A stretch of 64,000 nucleotides of DNA from contig CM039202.1 of NCBI GenBank assembly GCA_008360975.2, positions 1,489,345 to 1,553,344 on the forward strand. Direction: 5' to 3'. Below the pieces are notes generated by a model, which ran no database searches, was not told where the DNA came from, and saw only the letters and a list, made by a program, of their open reading frames with translations. Positions 23,601-33,284 of this stretch are shown piece by piece. Every line of letters starts with the position of its first letter. The first letter of the stretch is position 1. A program made the position numbers and the translations under genes. This DNA is from Lichenostomus cassidix (lineage: Eukaryota > Chordata > Aves > Passeriformes > Meliphagidae).

Positions 23601-25590
23601 GTCACCCCACAGGAGCCCCCTGTCACCCCACCGGCTGTGGAGCCCCCCTGTCACCCACCGCTCACCTGGCACCCCCAGCATGGAGCGGGGTGGGCTGGGG
23701 CTGGCCAGTGACCGGAGCCACGCAGCCCCCGGCAGAGGTGAGCCCCCCTTCAACCCCCTGAGCCCCCCACGCCGTGCCGTGGGACACCCCGGCTGGTGAC
23801 ACCCCGCTCTTTGCAGACACCCTCAGGCCAGGGACTCTCCCCAGCTTGTCCGACCTGGGGGACCCCGTGGAGGCTGTCAAGAAGGAGGAGAAGAAGGTGA
23901 GGCTGGGATGATCCCATCCCGTGTGGGATTTGGGATGGCCGGGAGTCACGGGTCTCGCTGTAACCTCTCCTCTCCTCTCCTCTCCTCTCCTCTCCTCTCC
24001 TCTCCTCTCCTCTCCTCTCCTCTCCTCTCCTCTCCTCTCCTCTCCTCTCCTCTCCTCTCCCTCCCCAGATGAAAGCTGCTCGCCTCAAGTTCAACTTCCA
24101 AGCCGAGTCTCCCAAGTAAGAGCTGGAGCTCCCGGGGGTCACCCTTGGGGTGCCTCTCGGGTGACAGATGGGGACTGAGGGACCCCCGGGATGTGTGGGG
24201 GCCCTGCCAGCCAGGCTGAGGACCCTGGCCAGGTGTGACAGTGTCCCTTGCAGGGAGCTGACGCTGCAGAAGGGCGACATTGTCTACATCCACAAGGAGG
24301 TGGACAGGAACTGGCTGGAGGGGGAGCACCACGGCCGCGTGGGCATCTTCCCCTCCAACTACGTGGAGGTGAGCCCGGCGGGTGGAGGGGACAGCGGGGC
24401 CGGGGGGTGTCCTGGCGCTGTCCCTCACCCGAGTGTCCCACCCAGATCCTGCCCCCCACGGAGGTGCCCAAGCCCATCAAGGCTCCCACGCTCCAGGTGC
24501 TGGAATACGGCGAGGCGCTGGCGCTCTACAACTTCCGAGGGGATCTGCACGTGGAGCTCTCTTTCCGCAAGGTAGCGCCGCTCCTTTCCGTGCCGTTCCG
24601 TGCCGTTCTGTGCCGCTCCGTGCTGACCCGCTCTCTGCTCCCGCGGCAGGGCGAGCGGATCTGCCTGGTGCGGCGGGTGAACGAGAACTGGTACGAGGGG
24701 CGGATCTCGGGCACCAGCCGCCAGGGCATCTTCCCGGCCACCTACGTGCAGGTGCTGAAGGAGCCGCGGGTCAAAGCCACCGCCGAGGACATCCCCTCCT
24801 CCCCGACCCCCGCCAGCCCCCGGCCCGCCGCCGGATCCCCGTCCCTGCAGCGCTCGCCCGGTCCCCGGATCCCCCAGGCTCCCAGCGGCTCCCCCCGGGC
24901 AGCGGAGCGGGGTCCAGGGGTGACGGGGGGACGCCCGTCCTCTCCGCGCCACCTCGGCGCCACCTTCCCCCAGTCCCCAAAGCTGCCCCACGCTGGCACC
25001 CCCAGCCCCTTGGTGGCCTCTGCCAGCTCCCCACACCCTGCTGCCGCCCACCCTCAGGAGCCCCGGCGTCCCGCCTGGACCCCCGAGCAGGTGAGTGTCC
25101 CCCACCCTGGCATTGTCCCCTGGCACCGCTGGGGCTGTGGGCGCTGCCCTGAACCCACCGTGTCCCCCCACAGCGCGCCACCCCGGGGGCACCCGCCAGC
25201 GCCCGCCCCGAGCCCGCCCCGTCCTACAACGGCTCCGAAATCCGGTGGACTCCGTAAGTAGGGCCAGGAGTGTCGCCAGGGCGCGGTGTCCCCTCGAGGG
25301 ATCCCTGGCCGCTCTGCCCACGCTGTGTCTCGCAGGTACCGGGCGCTCTACCAGTACCGGCCGCAAAACGCCGACGAGCTGGAGCTGCTGGAGGGCGACA
25401 GGGTGGATGTCATGCAGCAGTGCGACGACGGCTGGTTCGTGGGTGCGTGGCCACCGCGATGGGGACAGGGAGGAGGACAAGGTGCCACCGTCACCCCTCA
25501 CCCCCTCTCCGTGTCTTTATCCCCGCAGGTGTGTCCAGGAGGACGCAGAAATTCGGCACTTTCCCCGGGAATTACGTGGCGCCGGTGTGA
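20661..25590 (+). CDS. SORBS3: Vinexin (sorbin and SH3 domain-containing 3)
   Basis: Vinexin is a focal-adhesion and cell-junction adaptor that binds vinculin through its SH3 domains. The start at 20661 sits in a strong GCCATGG context and leads into the conserved [14 protein letters not shown] segment. Exons are 20661-20768, 20877-20982, 21078-21301, 21372-21435, 21515-21629, 21705-21789, 21867-21908, 22010-22096, an unresolved part, then about 23680-23737, 23817-23896, 24069-24115, 24254-24368, 24446-24571, 24650-25090, 25174-25253, 25336-25442 and 25529-25590 (TGA). The N-terminal half has the SoHo-type region ([29 protein letters not shown]) and an acidic helix ([17 protein letters not shown]). 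Three SH3 domains follow: exons 24069-24368 (ending [12 protein letters not shown]), 24446 onward (ending [11 protein letters not shown]) and 25336-25590 (ending [11 protein letters not shown]), with a long Pro/Ser-rich linker in exon 24650-25090. Exon 22010-22096 ends in phase 0 and exon 23817 needs one carried base, so the alpha-form join is not resolved. Confidence 0.93.
22190..22443. repeat. About 20-bp GCACATCTGGATGCCT-type minisatellite
   Basis: Repeated CTGGATGC(C/A)TGCACA-like units, about a dozen and degenerate, begin about 95 bases after the donor of SORBS3 exon 22010-22096. Confidence 0.85.
22450..23300 (+). promoter_or_regulatory. SORBS3: CpG-rich candidate internal promoter for a vinexin-beta-like transcript
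   Basis: A dense CpG stretch lies inside SORBS3 between the SoHo-half exons and the SH3-half exons. A donor-like CTCG|GTGAGTT occurs at about 22680. Mammalian SORBS3 is known to make a short beta form carrying only the three SH3 domains, from this position in the gene. The CpG island and the downstream ATG at 23680 (AGCATGG context) fit that, but no TSS can be proven here. Confidence 0.5.
23680..23737 (+). CDS. SORBS3: Probable first coding exon of the short (beta-like) vinexin form
   Basis: ATG at 23680 follows an acceptor-like CCCCCAG at 23677-23678. The reading frame [19 protein letters not shown] joins in phase to exon 23817-23896 and then through all SH3 exons to the stop at 25588, giving 371 residues; human vinexin beta has 329. 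In this frame the sequence is also open upstream (LSPHR repeated), so the segment may instead be the end of a longer internal exon of the alpha form. Confidence 0.6.
23966..24060. repeat. TCTCC pentamer microsatellite, 19 copies, at a splice acceptor
   Basis: Nineteen uninterrupted TCTCC units end six bases before the AG (24067-24068) of SORBS3 exon 24069-24115, so the microsatellite forms the polypyrimidine tract of that acceptor. Confidence 0.97.
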
Positions 25591-25925
25591 CCCGCGGCCG
25601 TGGGGACCCCGGTGGGAGGAGTGGGGCCGGGGGCTTCCCACTGTCCCATCTCGGCCACCCCGTGTCCCCGCCGTGTCCCCCCACGGGGGTGAAGTGCCTC
25701 CAGCTCCCTCCCGCCCCTATGGGGCTGCCTCTAACAGGGACAAATCCCCCCGGCGCGGGGGGTCTCCCCCACCCCAGTGCCTTAACCCGCCCCTCCTCAC
25801 CGCTGCCCGGTGCCCACCGCCCCGGGGGTCGCCCCGGGGGTCTGCCCGCTGCCGGGCCTGACCATGACGGCCGTGACCCGGGATGCGGGTCCGTGTCCGG
25901 GAGTCGCCTTCGCTTCTTTTCCATC

Positions 25926-25931
25926 ATTAAA
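25926..25931 (+). terminator. SORBS3: SORBS3 polyadenylation signal ATTAAA
   Basis: ATTAAA lies 336 bases after the stop codon, followed by GT-rich sequence. It is the only polyadenylation-signal variant noticed before the PDLIM2 CpG island. Confidence 0.65.
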
Positions 25932-25959
25932 GCTCAGCTCAGCCCGACTCTGGGAGTGC

Positions 25960-26241
25960 CGGGATTGGGGAGGAGCCGCTCCCGGGACACGTCCCACCGG
26001 GAGCCGCGGGGCGGGGAGCGGGGAGGGCGCTGCGTGGGGCCGCGGGGATCCCCCCACGCCCACGGGCGGTCCCGGTAGCTGCCGGGGCGGGCCCAGCCGC
26101 CGCCGTGCGCCCCGTCGGGGGGTGGCCGTGCCCGCAGCCCGCCCCTGCCCGGCCCGGCCCGGCTCCTCCCGAGGAGGCGGTGCCGTCCGGGGCCGCGCTC
26201 GGCTCCGCAGCCCCGCGGGGCCGCCCGGCTCGGCCGCCCCG
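25960..26241 (+). promoter_or_regulatory. PDLIM2: PDLIM2 CpG promoter and untranslated first exon
   Basis: An extremely CpG-rich stretch ends in a donor CCCCG|GTGAGTGCG at 26241. It begins within about 50 bases of the SORBS3 polyadenylation signal. No TATA box is visible. Confidence 0.65.
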
Positions 26242-27750
26242 GTGAGTGCGCGGAGGTGCGGGGGGCACGGGGCACCGGGAGGTGCGGGGGGCACGGGGGT
26301 GCGGGGCTCGGCGGGCTCCGGCTGCGGCTGTCGGGGGTGTCCGTCGGTCGGGGGTCCCGGTGCCCGGGGGTGGAGAGGGATGTGCGGGCAGCCTGTCCCG
26401 CCACCGTGTCCCCAAGTCCCCAAACCCCCACGTCCCCAGGTCTCCACGTCCCCACGTCCCCGCGGGTGCCAAGTCCCTGTGTCCCCACGTCCCCGCGCCT
26501 CCTGGCATCGCCCGTCCCTGCCGCTCGCCCCGCGGGTGCCAGGCGGCACCGCCAGTCGCCGCGGGCACAAAGACATCGCTGTGCGGCGGGGACAGAGCCG
26601 GGAGGGAGAGGGGACACAGGTGGGGTGTAGGGGACAGAGGAGGCGAGCAGGGGATGGAGATCGGGAGGTGCTGGAGAAGGGACGAAGGGAGGACCGAGAA
26701 GGGGACACGGGACAGAGGTGGGGACCGGGGATGGAGAAGGGCTGCAGGACACGAAGGGGTGTGCAGGGGATGGAGAAGAGCTGCAGGGATGCAGGAGGGG
26801 TGCAGGGGATGGGAAGGGGAGCAGGGTCTGCAAAAGGGGCGCAGAACTGTTGGGGGGTCTGGGATTGGTGCCCAGCCGGGTTTGGGGGTCCCCAGGCTGG
26901 CAGCCCTCGCTGCCCAGGGATGCTGAGCGGGGCTGGGCATGGGGAGGGGGTTTGGGGTTTCCTCCCGGCACTGCAAGCCCAGCCCAGGAAATTCTTCCAG
27001 GCAGCCTCTCAAGCCCCTCTTTGTGCGCTTGGGATTTTTAACATTCCCGGCGGCTGCGGATGGGGTGCCCGGTGCCGGACAGGGTGCCCGGTTCCAGATG
27101 GGCTACCGAGCTCCTCAGAGCTGCGGCGGGATGGGATGGCATCCGGTGTGGGTTTAGGGGATGGGGCTGCCCGTTCCCACTCACCCCATGGGAGCCAAGG
27201 GCTGTGCAGCTCACCGGGGTGCCATGGGGACGCTGTGCCACCCTCAGGGGACCCTCAGCGTCCTTTCCCAGCGTGGATTTGCTGTGGGATGAAGGCCTGG
27301 AGGTGCCGCTCCTTGCTGGGTGTCAGATCCTGCTGTGGCGAGCAGCAGGACTCATCCCTCGCTGCCACATCCTCCCCGCCAAATCCCACTGGCTCGGCCC
27401 TGCCAGGCCACAGCGCTGGCCTTGCTGCCAAGGCGTCACAGATTTCCTGCCCTGCTCCAGCTCCTGGGAGCGACCTTGGCTGTCCCAGCTGCACCACCGC
27501 GTGCCTGGGACCCCCTGGGCCCGGGGGAGGAAGCCGCCAGCCTTGGGGCACAAGAGGAAGCGGCGGTGGCTGCTGAAACCCTGCGAGGACCTGGGTCCCC
27601 TCCCCGGAAGGAAAGCGCTGCTGGCTCTGGGGACCCTCAGGGTGCAGTGGGGACAGGGAGGCTCTCCTTGGGTGGCCTGTGGGTCGGAGGAGGAGGGTCC
27701 TTCTGCCTCGTCCCCTCGGCATCGCTGACACCTCACTCCCGCCCGCCCAG
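26242..27750 (+). other. PDLIM2: PDLIM2 intron 1
   Basis: This GC-rich intron contains degenerate GGGATGGAGAAG-like repeats around 26640-26830. A 588-codon open frame crosses it (25810-27576) but has no recognisable domain and spans gene boundaries, so it is treated as compositional. Confidence 0.6.
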
Positions 27751-27763
27751 AGCCGCCGCTGCC

Positions 27764-30700
27764 ATGCCGGTGACGGTGACCCTGCCCGGCCCGGCCCCGT
27801 GGGGCTTCCGCATCTCCGGGGGAAGAGATTTCAGGAAGCCCATCACCGTCTCCAAGGTAGGAGCCCCCCACGTGCCCCCCGGCCCGGGGAAGGCCGCCGG
27901 GGCGCCGGGCGGGCCGGGCTGCTCCGGGGAGAGGATCCTGTTTGCTGTCCTTGGGAGATCCTGCTCCGTGGGAAAGGCCCACGGCGGGCGACGGCGGCAG
28001 CGGGGGCTCCTGTGGCCCTCGGGCTGGGCAGGGCTGTGCCAAATTTCCGGGTGTTGTTTGCGAGGCCGTGATCCCCTCTTGGCAGAGGGGCTGGTACTGT
28101 TCTCTCGTGTCCGTGGGGATTGCAGAGGGCGGGAGCATCCCAGCAGGGCGGGGTTCGGGGATTGAGGGATGCACCGGGGTCACCGGGCTGTCCCCACGTC
28201 CCCTTCTCCATGGAGGTGGTGGAGCACGGGAAGGCGGCCGCGGGAGACCTCCGGCCGGGGGATGTCATTGTCACCATCAACGGGGAGAGCACGGCCGAGA
28301 TGCTCAACGTGGAGGCGCAGAACAAGATCAAGCAGAGCTCCGGGCAGCTGCGGCTGGAGGTGGAGAGGTGAGTGCTGCGGGCAGCCCGGACACTGCCCCT
28401 GACTCCCAGCGGTGTCCCCACGTGGGCTGAGGTCCCCAACCACGTGTGTGGCACTTGTTTCCCCTCCCCGGTGACTTTTGGGGCTGTGCCATCCCCGCGG
28501 GATCCTGTCCCGGCTCCCTAATTAAGCAGTCGGGTGCTAACGAGGCTGGCAGCGCTGGCAGCCGTTACCTGGCCGACTGGTCCCAGTTAGGGACCAACTG
28601 CTGCCTCTCCGCAGCTCCCGGGGGCTGGGGAAGGGTGACACCCTGCCATGCACAGGGGGTTTGTGCTCCTGGGGACATTGCAGACCCCGCTGCTCTCCCA
28701 GGTCCCCGATGCCACCTCCCAGCCACACCAACGGGGACACCTCACCGGAGAGGTTGGCCACACGCTTCCAGGTGAGCCCTGGGCAGCCCCTGCACAGCCC
28801 GGCACCCCACCCAGGGCTGGTGGCAGCTGCTGGTGTCACCCTCCCCTCCCCAGGACACGCTGCGGATGCAGAGCGAGAGCCAGGGTGGCCTGAGAAGCCC
28901 CGAGCCCAGCGTGGCGTCCCTCGCCCACCCACCTGGCAGTGCCAGGTAAGGCTGCGTGTGGGGCTGGGGGGCGGGCAGGGCTCTGGGCAGGGCCAGGACC
29001 CCCCTGATGTCTCCATTCTCTCTCCAGCTCACAACCCCTGGAGCAGGAGTTCACCTGTCCCGGCGTCCGCCAGGTGAGTGTGGAGCTGGGGGGCTGCAGG
29101 GGGACAGGCAGAGGGTGGCATCTGTGCACCGAAACCTTCAGAACCCCAAACATCCCCCTCTGAACCCTGAAATCATCCTCTTTGAGTCCCCAAACCACTC
29201 CCTGTGTGCCCCCACGGCCACGTCACTGCCCTGCTGTCCCCCAGGGTCCCCGTCTGCGGTGGGTGTCCCCGCTGTCCCCTCCCCGCCGCGCTGGCAGCAC
29301 CCCCGGCCCCGCGGGCACCGCCGCACCTGCCCAGGGATGTTTTGCTCCTCTTGGCAGCGGCGCCAGCCTGGGGAGGCCAAACCAGTTTGGGGAGGCGCAG
29401 CCCCGCTCCCGCCAGCCCGGGGCACTGGGGTGTTGGCCGGGCAGGGACCCAGAGCCCGGCGCACCCCCGGCACCGCCGCCGGTGGGATACCCCGCGAGTG
29501 GGATCGGGATGCTCCGCGAGTGGGATCGAGACGCCCGGGGGGCGCTGGATGCCTCCTCCACCCCCCAGCTCAGTCCCAGGATGCCCGCGGCCGCGCCATC
29601 CCTCCCTGCGGGCAGCCGCTGGCTCCGGGCTTGGCGTCTCCCTCCTCTCCTCCCTCCCTGCTTGCTCTTTTTCTTGTTTTTCAAGCCCAAATTGGGAAGA
29701 GCCGCGGCCCCGAGCGCGGCCCTTCCCAGCTGCCTTTGGCCGCAGCCCCTTGGCTCCTCCGGCCGCCCGCTCCCTCTTGCCCCCCCAGCTCCTTGTTTGC
29801 TTTGGTGGCGGTTCCGGAGGGTCCCTCCCTGTCCCGGAGGGTCCCTCCCTGTCCCACAGGGTCCATCCCTGCCCCGGAGGGTCCCACCCCGCTCGGAATC
29901 CCCCGCCACGGGGACATGAGGATGTCGCACCCGGAGCCCCCCAGCCAAAGCCCTTTACCCGAGGGGCGGTGAGGGAATGGCTGCCCTTGGATCCATCCCA
30001 CTCTTCCCGCATCCCAGGCCGGGTTGGCGCTGGATTCCAGCAGGGTTGGGGCCAAAGCCCGGCTCCTCCCGTGCCTAATTTTAGCTCATCCCTCGTGACC
30101 CCACAGAGCCCCACAGACTCCCCTCCGTGGGTCCGGCCGGGGGGTCCCCGTGCCCATCCCGGGGTCCTGCAGGGATTCACTCCCATCTGCGTGGCAGCTG
30201 CTCCCGGGAAGGAACATCGGCTTCCACTTATCCGGAGTTCCTCTTCTCGGCCTCGGCAGGGCCGCTAAGCGGGAGCAGATGGTGGGGAGAGGAGAGGCAC
30301 AGGCGCGGGGATTTGGGGTGGAGGTGCTGCCGTGGGGTCCCGCTGAGCCCAGCCTGGGTGGGAAGGAGAAGCGGATGAGCCATGGAGCATCCCTGCATCC
30401 CTCTGGGGACCTGGGTTTGGTCTGGGTGTCCTTGAGGTGCCTGGGGGGAGAGGGAGGGTCTGTGGGCACCCTCAGGACATTTTGGGGGGCTGCTGCATCC
30501 CCCATCCCAGCCCGGCTCCCCACAGGACATCCATCCCTTCTTGCCCTGCCAGGAGCGAGGACGCCTGACCCGCCAGAACAGCTCCCAGGGACCCTTCCTT
30601 CCTCCACCCCCCTGCCCACCCTCGCCGGGAGCCCCCCAGCACTCCTGGGAACAGCCCAGGGAGCGGCGCCTCTCCTCCCCCTCTGCCAACACCTGCCACA

Positions 30701-31979
30701 GGTACGGAGCGGGCTGGGGGCTGTGTGGGGGGACAGCGACACCCCAAACCTCGTGTCCCCACGCCGGTTTGTCACCCGTGGGTGCTGAGGGAGCCCGCGG
30801 AAAGGGTTAACTCACCTGCAGGCAGGTGGGGCCGTGGGAGGGCCGGGCAGGCTGGGGCAGCTCCCGGGGTGGAGGGAGCAGGTGGCGGACGGGCATTGGG
30901 GTGCAGCCGGGTGGATCCAGGAATTGGGGTGCTGGGAACCCCCCGAACGCCTCCCCTCGGGCTCTGCCCCGCAGCCAGGGCTCGGAGGCTGCCATGCGGC
31001 GCTTGGAGGAGGACTCGGAGGTCTACAAGATGCTGCAGGAGAACCGCGAGCTGCGGGCGGCCCCGCGGCAATCCAGCACCTTCCGCCTGCTCCAGGAGGC
31101 TCTGGAGGATGAGGAAGCAGGTGAGAGGGACACGAGTGGCACAGGGGGGGCTGGCAGGGGGGTGGCAGGACCCTGATGGCCTCGTGTTCCCCCCAGGTGG
31201 TCCCGCAGCCCCCTTCCCCAGCCGGCTCTCGGCCGGTGCTCGCAAGCCCGTGGCTGGGGTGCAGAAGCTGCACGTCTGTGAGAAGTGCGGGAGCAGCATC
31301 GCGTGAGTGGGGCTGGGGGCTTGGGGGGTCCCGGGGGCTTGGGGGGTCCCGGGGGCTTGGGGGGCCCCGGGGCAGGGTCCGTCCCTGCCACCCCTCCTGG
31401 CAAAGCCAAAAAGGAGCTGCTTTCAGGGCCGAGGGCGTCCCGGGACAGGACATTGCTCCCGGCAGGGATAAAATGCGGCTGATCCTAGTGTGGGTGGGGC
31501 AGGTCCCAGGGCAGGATCGATCCCTGCTGTCACTCCCGGCAGGGTTCAAATGGGGCTGGGAATGGGGCTGGGAATGGGGTTGGGAATGGGGTTGGGAGCC
31601 AGGGGGTCCCTGGGCAGGATCCATTGCTCTCACAGGGCAAAAACGGGGGTGGTCCTGGGGTGTGAGTGGGGCCTGGGTGGTCCCTGGCAAGGATCCATCC
31701 CTGCCACCGTTCCACGATGGGTGGGAAGGGACCCTGGGGACACAGCGGGTGCCCCGGCTGACCCCTTGTCCCCACACCCCCAGGACACAGGCGGTGCGGA
31801 TCCAGGATGGACGCTACCGGCACCCGTCCTGCTACACCTGCGCCGACTGCGGCCTCAGCCTGAAGATGCGCGGCCACTTCTGGGTGGGCGACGAGCTGTT
31901 CTGCGAGAAACACGCCCGCCTGCGCTACCAGGGACCCCCGGGCGGGCCTGTCCCCCGCCCCGTGTCCCCCCGCTCCTGA
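27764..31979 (+). CDS. PDLIM2: PDZ and LIM domain protein 2 (mystique/SLIM)
   Basis: PDLIM2 is an actin-associated adaptor, also reported as a nuclear ubiquitin-ligase-type regulator of STAT and NF-kB p65. Coding exons are 27764-27856, 28216-28367, 28702-28771, 28854-28945, 29028-29073, 30526-30701, 30975-31120, 31197-31302 and 31784-31979 (TGA at 31977). All phases join, giving 358 residues against 352 in human. The N-terminal PDZ domain carries the PWGFRISGGRDF carboxylate-binding loop and DLRPGDVIVTINGES. The middle is Ser/Pro-rich and variable. The conserved SEVYKMLQENRELRAAPRQ segment precedes the C-terminal LIM domain (CEKC, then HPSCYTCADC and FCEKH zinc ligands). Exon 30526 could alternatively start at 30553, which is also in frame. 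The exon at 28216 uses an acceptor with a weak tract (TCTCCATGGAG), supported by the homologous residues VVEHGKA. Confidence 0.96.
29815..29889. repeat. 20-bp GGAGGGTCCCTCCCTGTCCC repeat, four copies
   Basis: Four near-identical units lie in the PDLIM2 intron 29074-30525. The unit is partly self-complementary (GGAGGGTCCCTCC), so each copy could fold as a short hairpin. Confidence 0.9.
31311..31596. repeat. Two short G-rich arrays in the last PDLIM2 intron
   Basis: 31311-31377 has about three copies of GGGGGCTTGGGGGGTCCC. 31553-31596 has about four copies of GGGGCTGGGAAT or GGGGTTGGGAAT. Both are G-rich on the coding strand. Confidence 0.85.
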
Positions 31980-32261
31980 GCTCCGGCCACCGGCACCGTG
32001 TCACCGCCAGCATCCCCCGTGTCCCCAGCGCTGTCCCACCCCACCGCGGTAGGGCTGGGTGGGGGGCTGAGGGCACTGCCGGGCTGGGGATGGGTGGGAT
32101 TTGGATCTTCACCCCTTGGTGGGTCTGTGTGATGAGCCGGGTGAGTTCTCAGCCTGGGGGACACCGAGGGGACATCGGGGGGGCTCGCTTGAGCACTTGG
32201 GGGTTGGCAGAAAGGGGGTTGGCACCGCTTGTGCACTGACTGCAAAGGGCTTCTCCGAGGA

Positions 32262-32267
32262 ATTAAA
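32262..32267 (+). terminator. PDLIM2: PDLIM2 polyadenylation signal ATTAAA
   Basis: ATTAAA lies 283 bases after the stop, followed by an AT-rich patch and then a GTGTGTGCTCTGTG downstream element, which is a usual arrangement. Confidence 0.65.
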
Positions 32268-32814
32268 CCAGATTCTCTATAAATATAATATATATTTGCT
32301 CCACTGCCGTGTGTGCTCTGTGCTGGGACCCCCGGGCAGGGGGAAGGGGGGTTTCCCCCAAACCCAGGGTGCAGGCAGAGACCCCCCAGACCCCTCAGCT
32401 CTCCTGCCTGCCCCCAGGATGGGGGTCCAGGGCTTGGCAGGGTCCGGTGCTCCCGGGAAGGTCAGGGCTCCCCGCAGGGCGGGATGGCCTCTCGCCGCTC
32501 CCGGCGTGCCTGGGAGGTGTCCTGGGAGGGTTTATTGGGGGCTGTTGGCCGAGGCCTTTGTCCTGCTCCAGGTGCTCTTATCGCCGCTCCCCGCCCTCCG
32601 TGCCCGCGCGCACGGAGATGGCTTTGCTCTTATCTGGGATTTGCTGTTATCTGGGATTCGCTGTGATCAGCGGCCTGGGAGTGAGCTGCCCCTTCCCCTG
32701 TCCCTCCGCAGCGGGGACAGCCAGGACTCCTGTCCCCTCCTGCCTGGGGTCTCGCTGGGGTCTGTTTGGGGGGCGCCACGGTCCCCGTGCTCCTGGCCAT
32801 GGAGAGCTCACCAT

Positions 32815-32977
32815 CAATTCCCAGTTAAACATCCCAGACAAGCTGTGGCTGTCCCTGGATCCCTGGAAGTGTCCCGGGCCAGGCTGGGATGGGGGAAGGT
32901 GTCCCTGATCATGTCAGGGGTGGGACTGGATTGTCTTTAAGGTGCTTTCCAACCCAAACCCTTCCATGGCTCTGTGA
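32815..32977 (+). mobile_element. CR1 LINE 3' fragment
   Basis: GCTGTCCCTGGATCCCTGGA, AAGGTGTCCCTGATCATGTC and TTCCAACCCAAACCCTTCCA mark a CR1 3' end in the short gap between PDLIM2 and C8orf58. Confidence 0.88.
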
Positions 32978-33154
32978 CCCCCAGGGAGGGAGGATGATGA
33001 TGCTCCTGCCCTCCTCCCGCCCTCTCCACGCGGGAAAAAGAGGAATAAACGCTTTGAGCCCTCCTGGGATACCGCAGCTGGGGCTGGGGGCTGCCCGGGC
33101 GGAGGGCGGCCCCCCCAGCCCCGCCCCGCCCCGGGGCTGTGCCGCCCCCCAGCC

Positions 33155-33284
33155 CTGCCCCATAAAGCAGCGCAGGAGCAAACACGGGGCTGCCTGCCCG
33201 GTTCCCGGTGCTCCCGGTTCCCGGTGCTCCCGGTTCCCAGCTCCCCGTACCCTATTCCGGTTTTTCTCCCGGTACATCCCGAGG
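33155..33284 (+). promoter_or_regulatory. C8orf58: C8orf58 upstream promoter and 5' UTR
   Basis: A TATA-like CATAAAG at about 33161 is followed by a GC-rich leader with three copies of a CCCGGTTCCCGGTGCT-like unit, then ATG at 33285 (GAGGATGC context). Promoter use is inferred from position. Confidence 0.4.

Noticed and set aside
25810..27576. 588-codon plus-strand open frame
   Set aside because: It spans the SORBS3 3' UTR, the intergenic gap, the PDLIM2 untranslated exon and its intron, has no domain, and lies in CpG-rich DNA where stop codons are rare.
29204..30268. 354-codon plus-strand frame inside PDLIM2
   Set aside because: It lies in the intron 29074-30525 and has GC-rich composition. 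The PDLIM2 exons on either side join without it.
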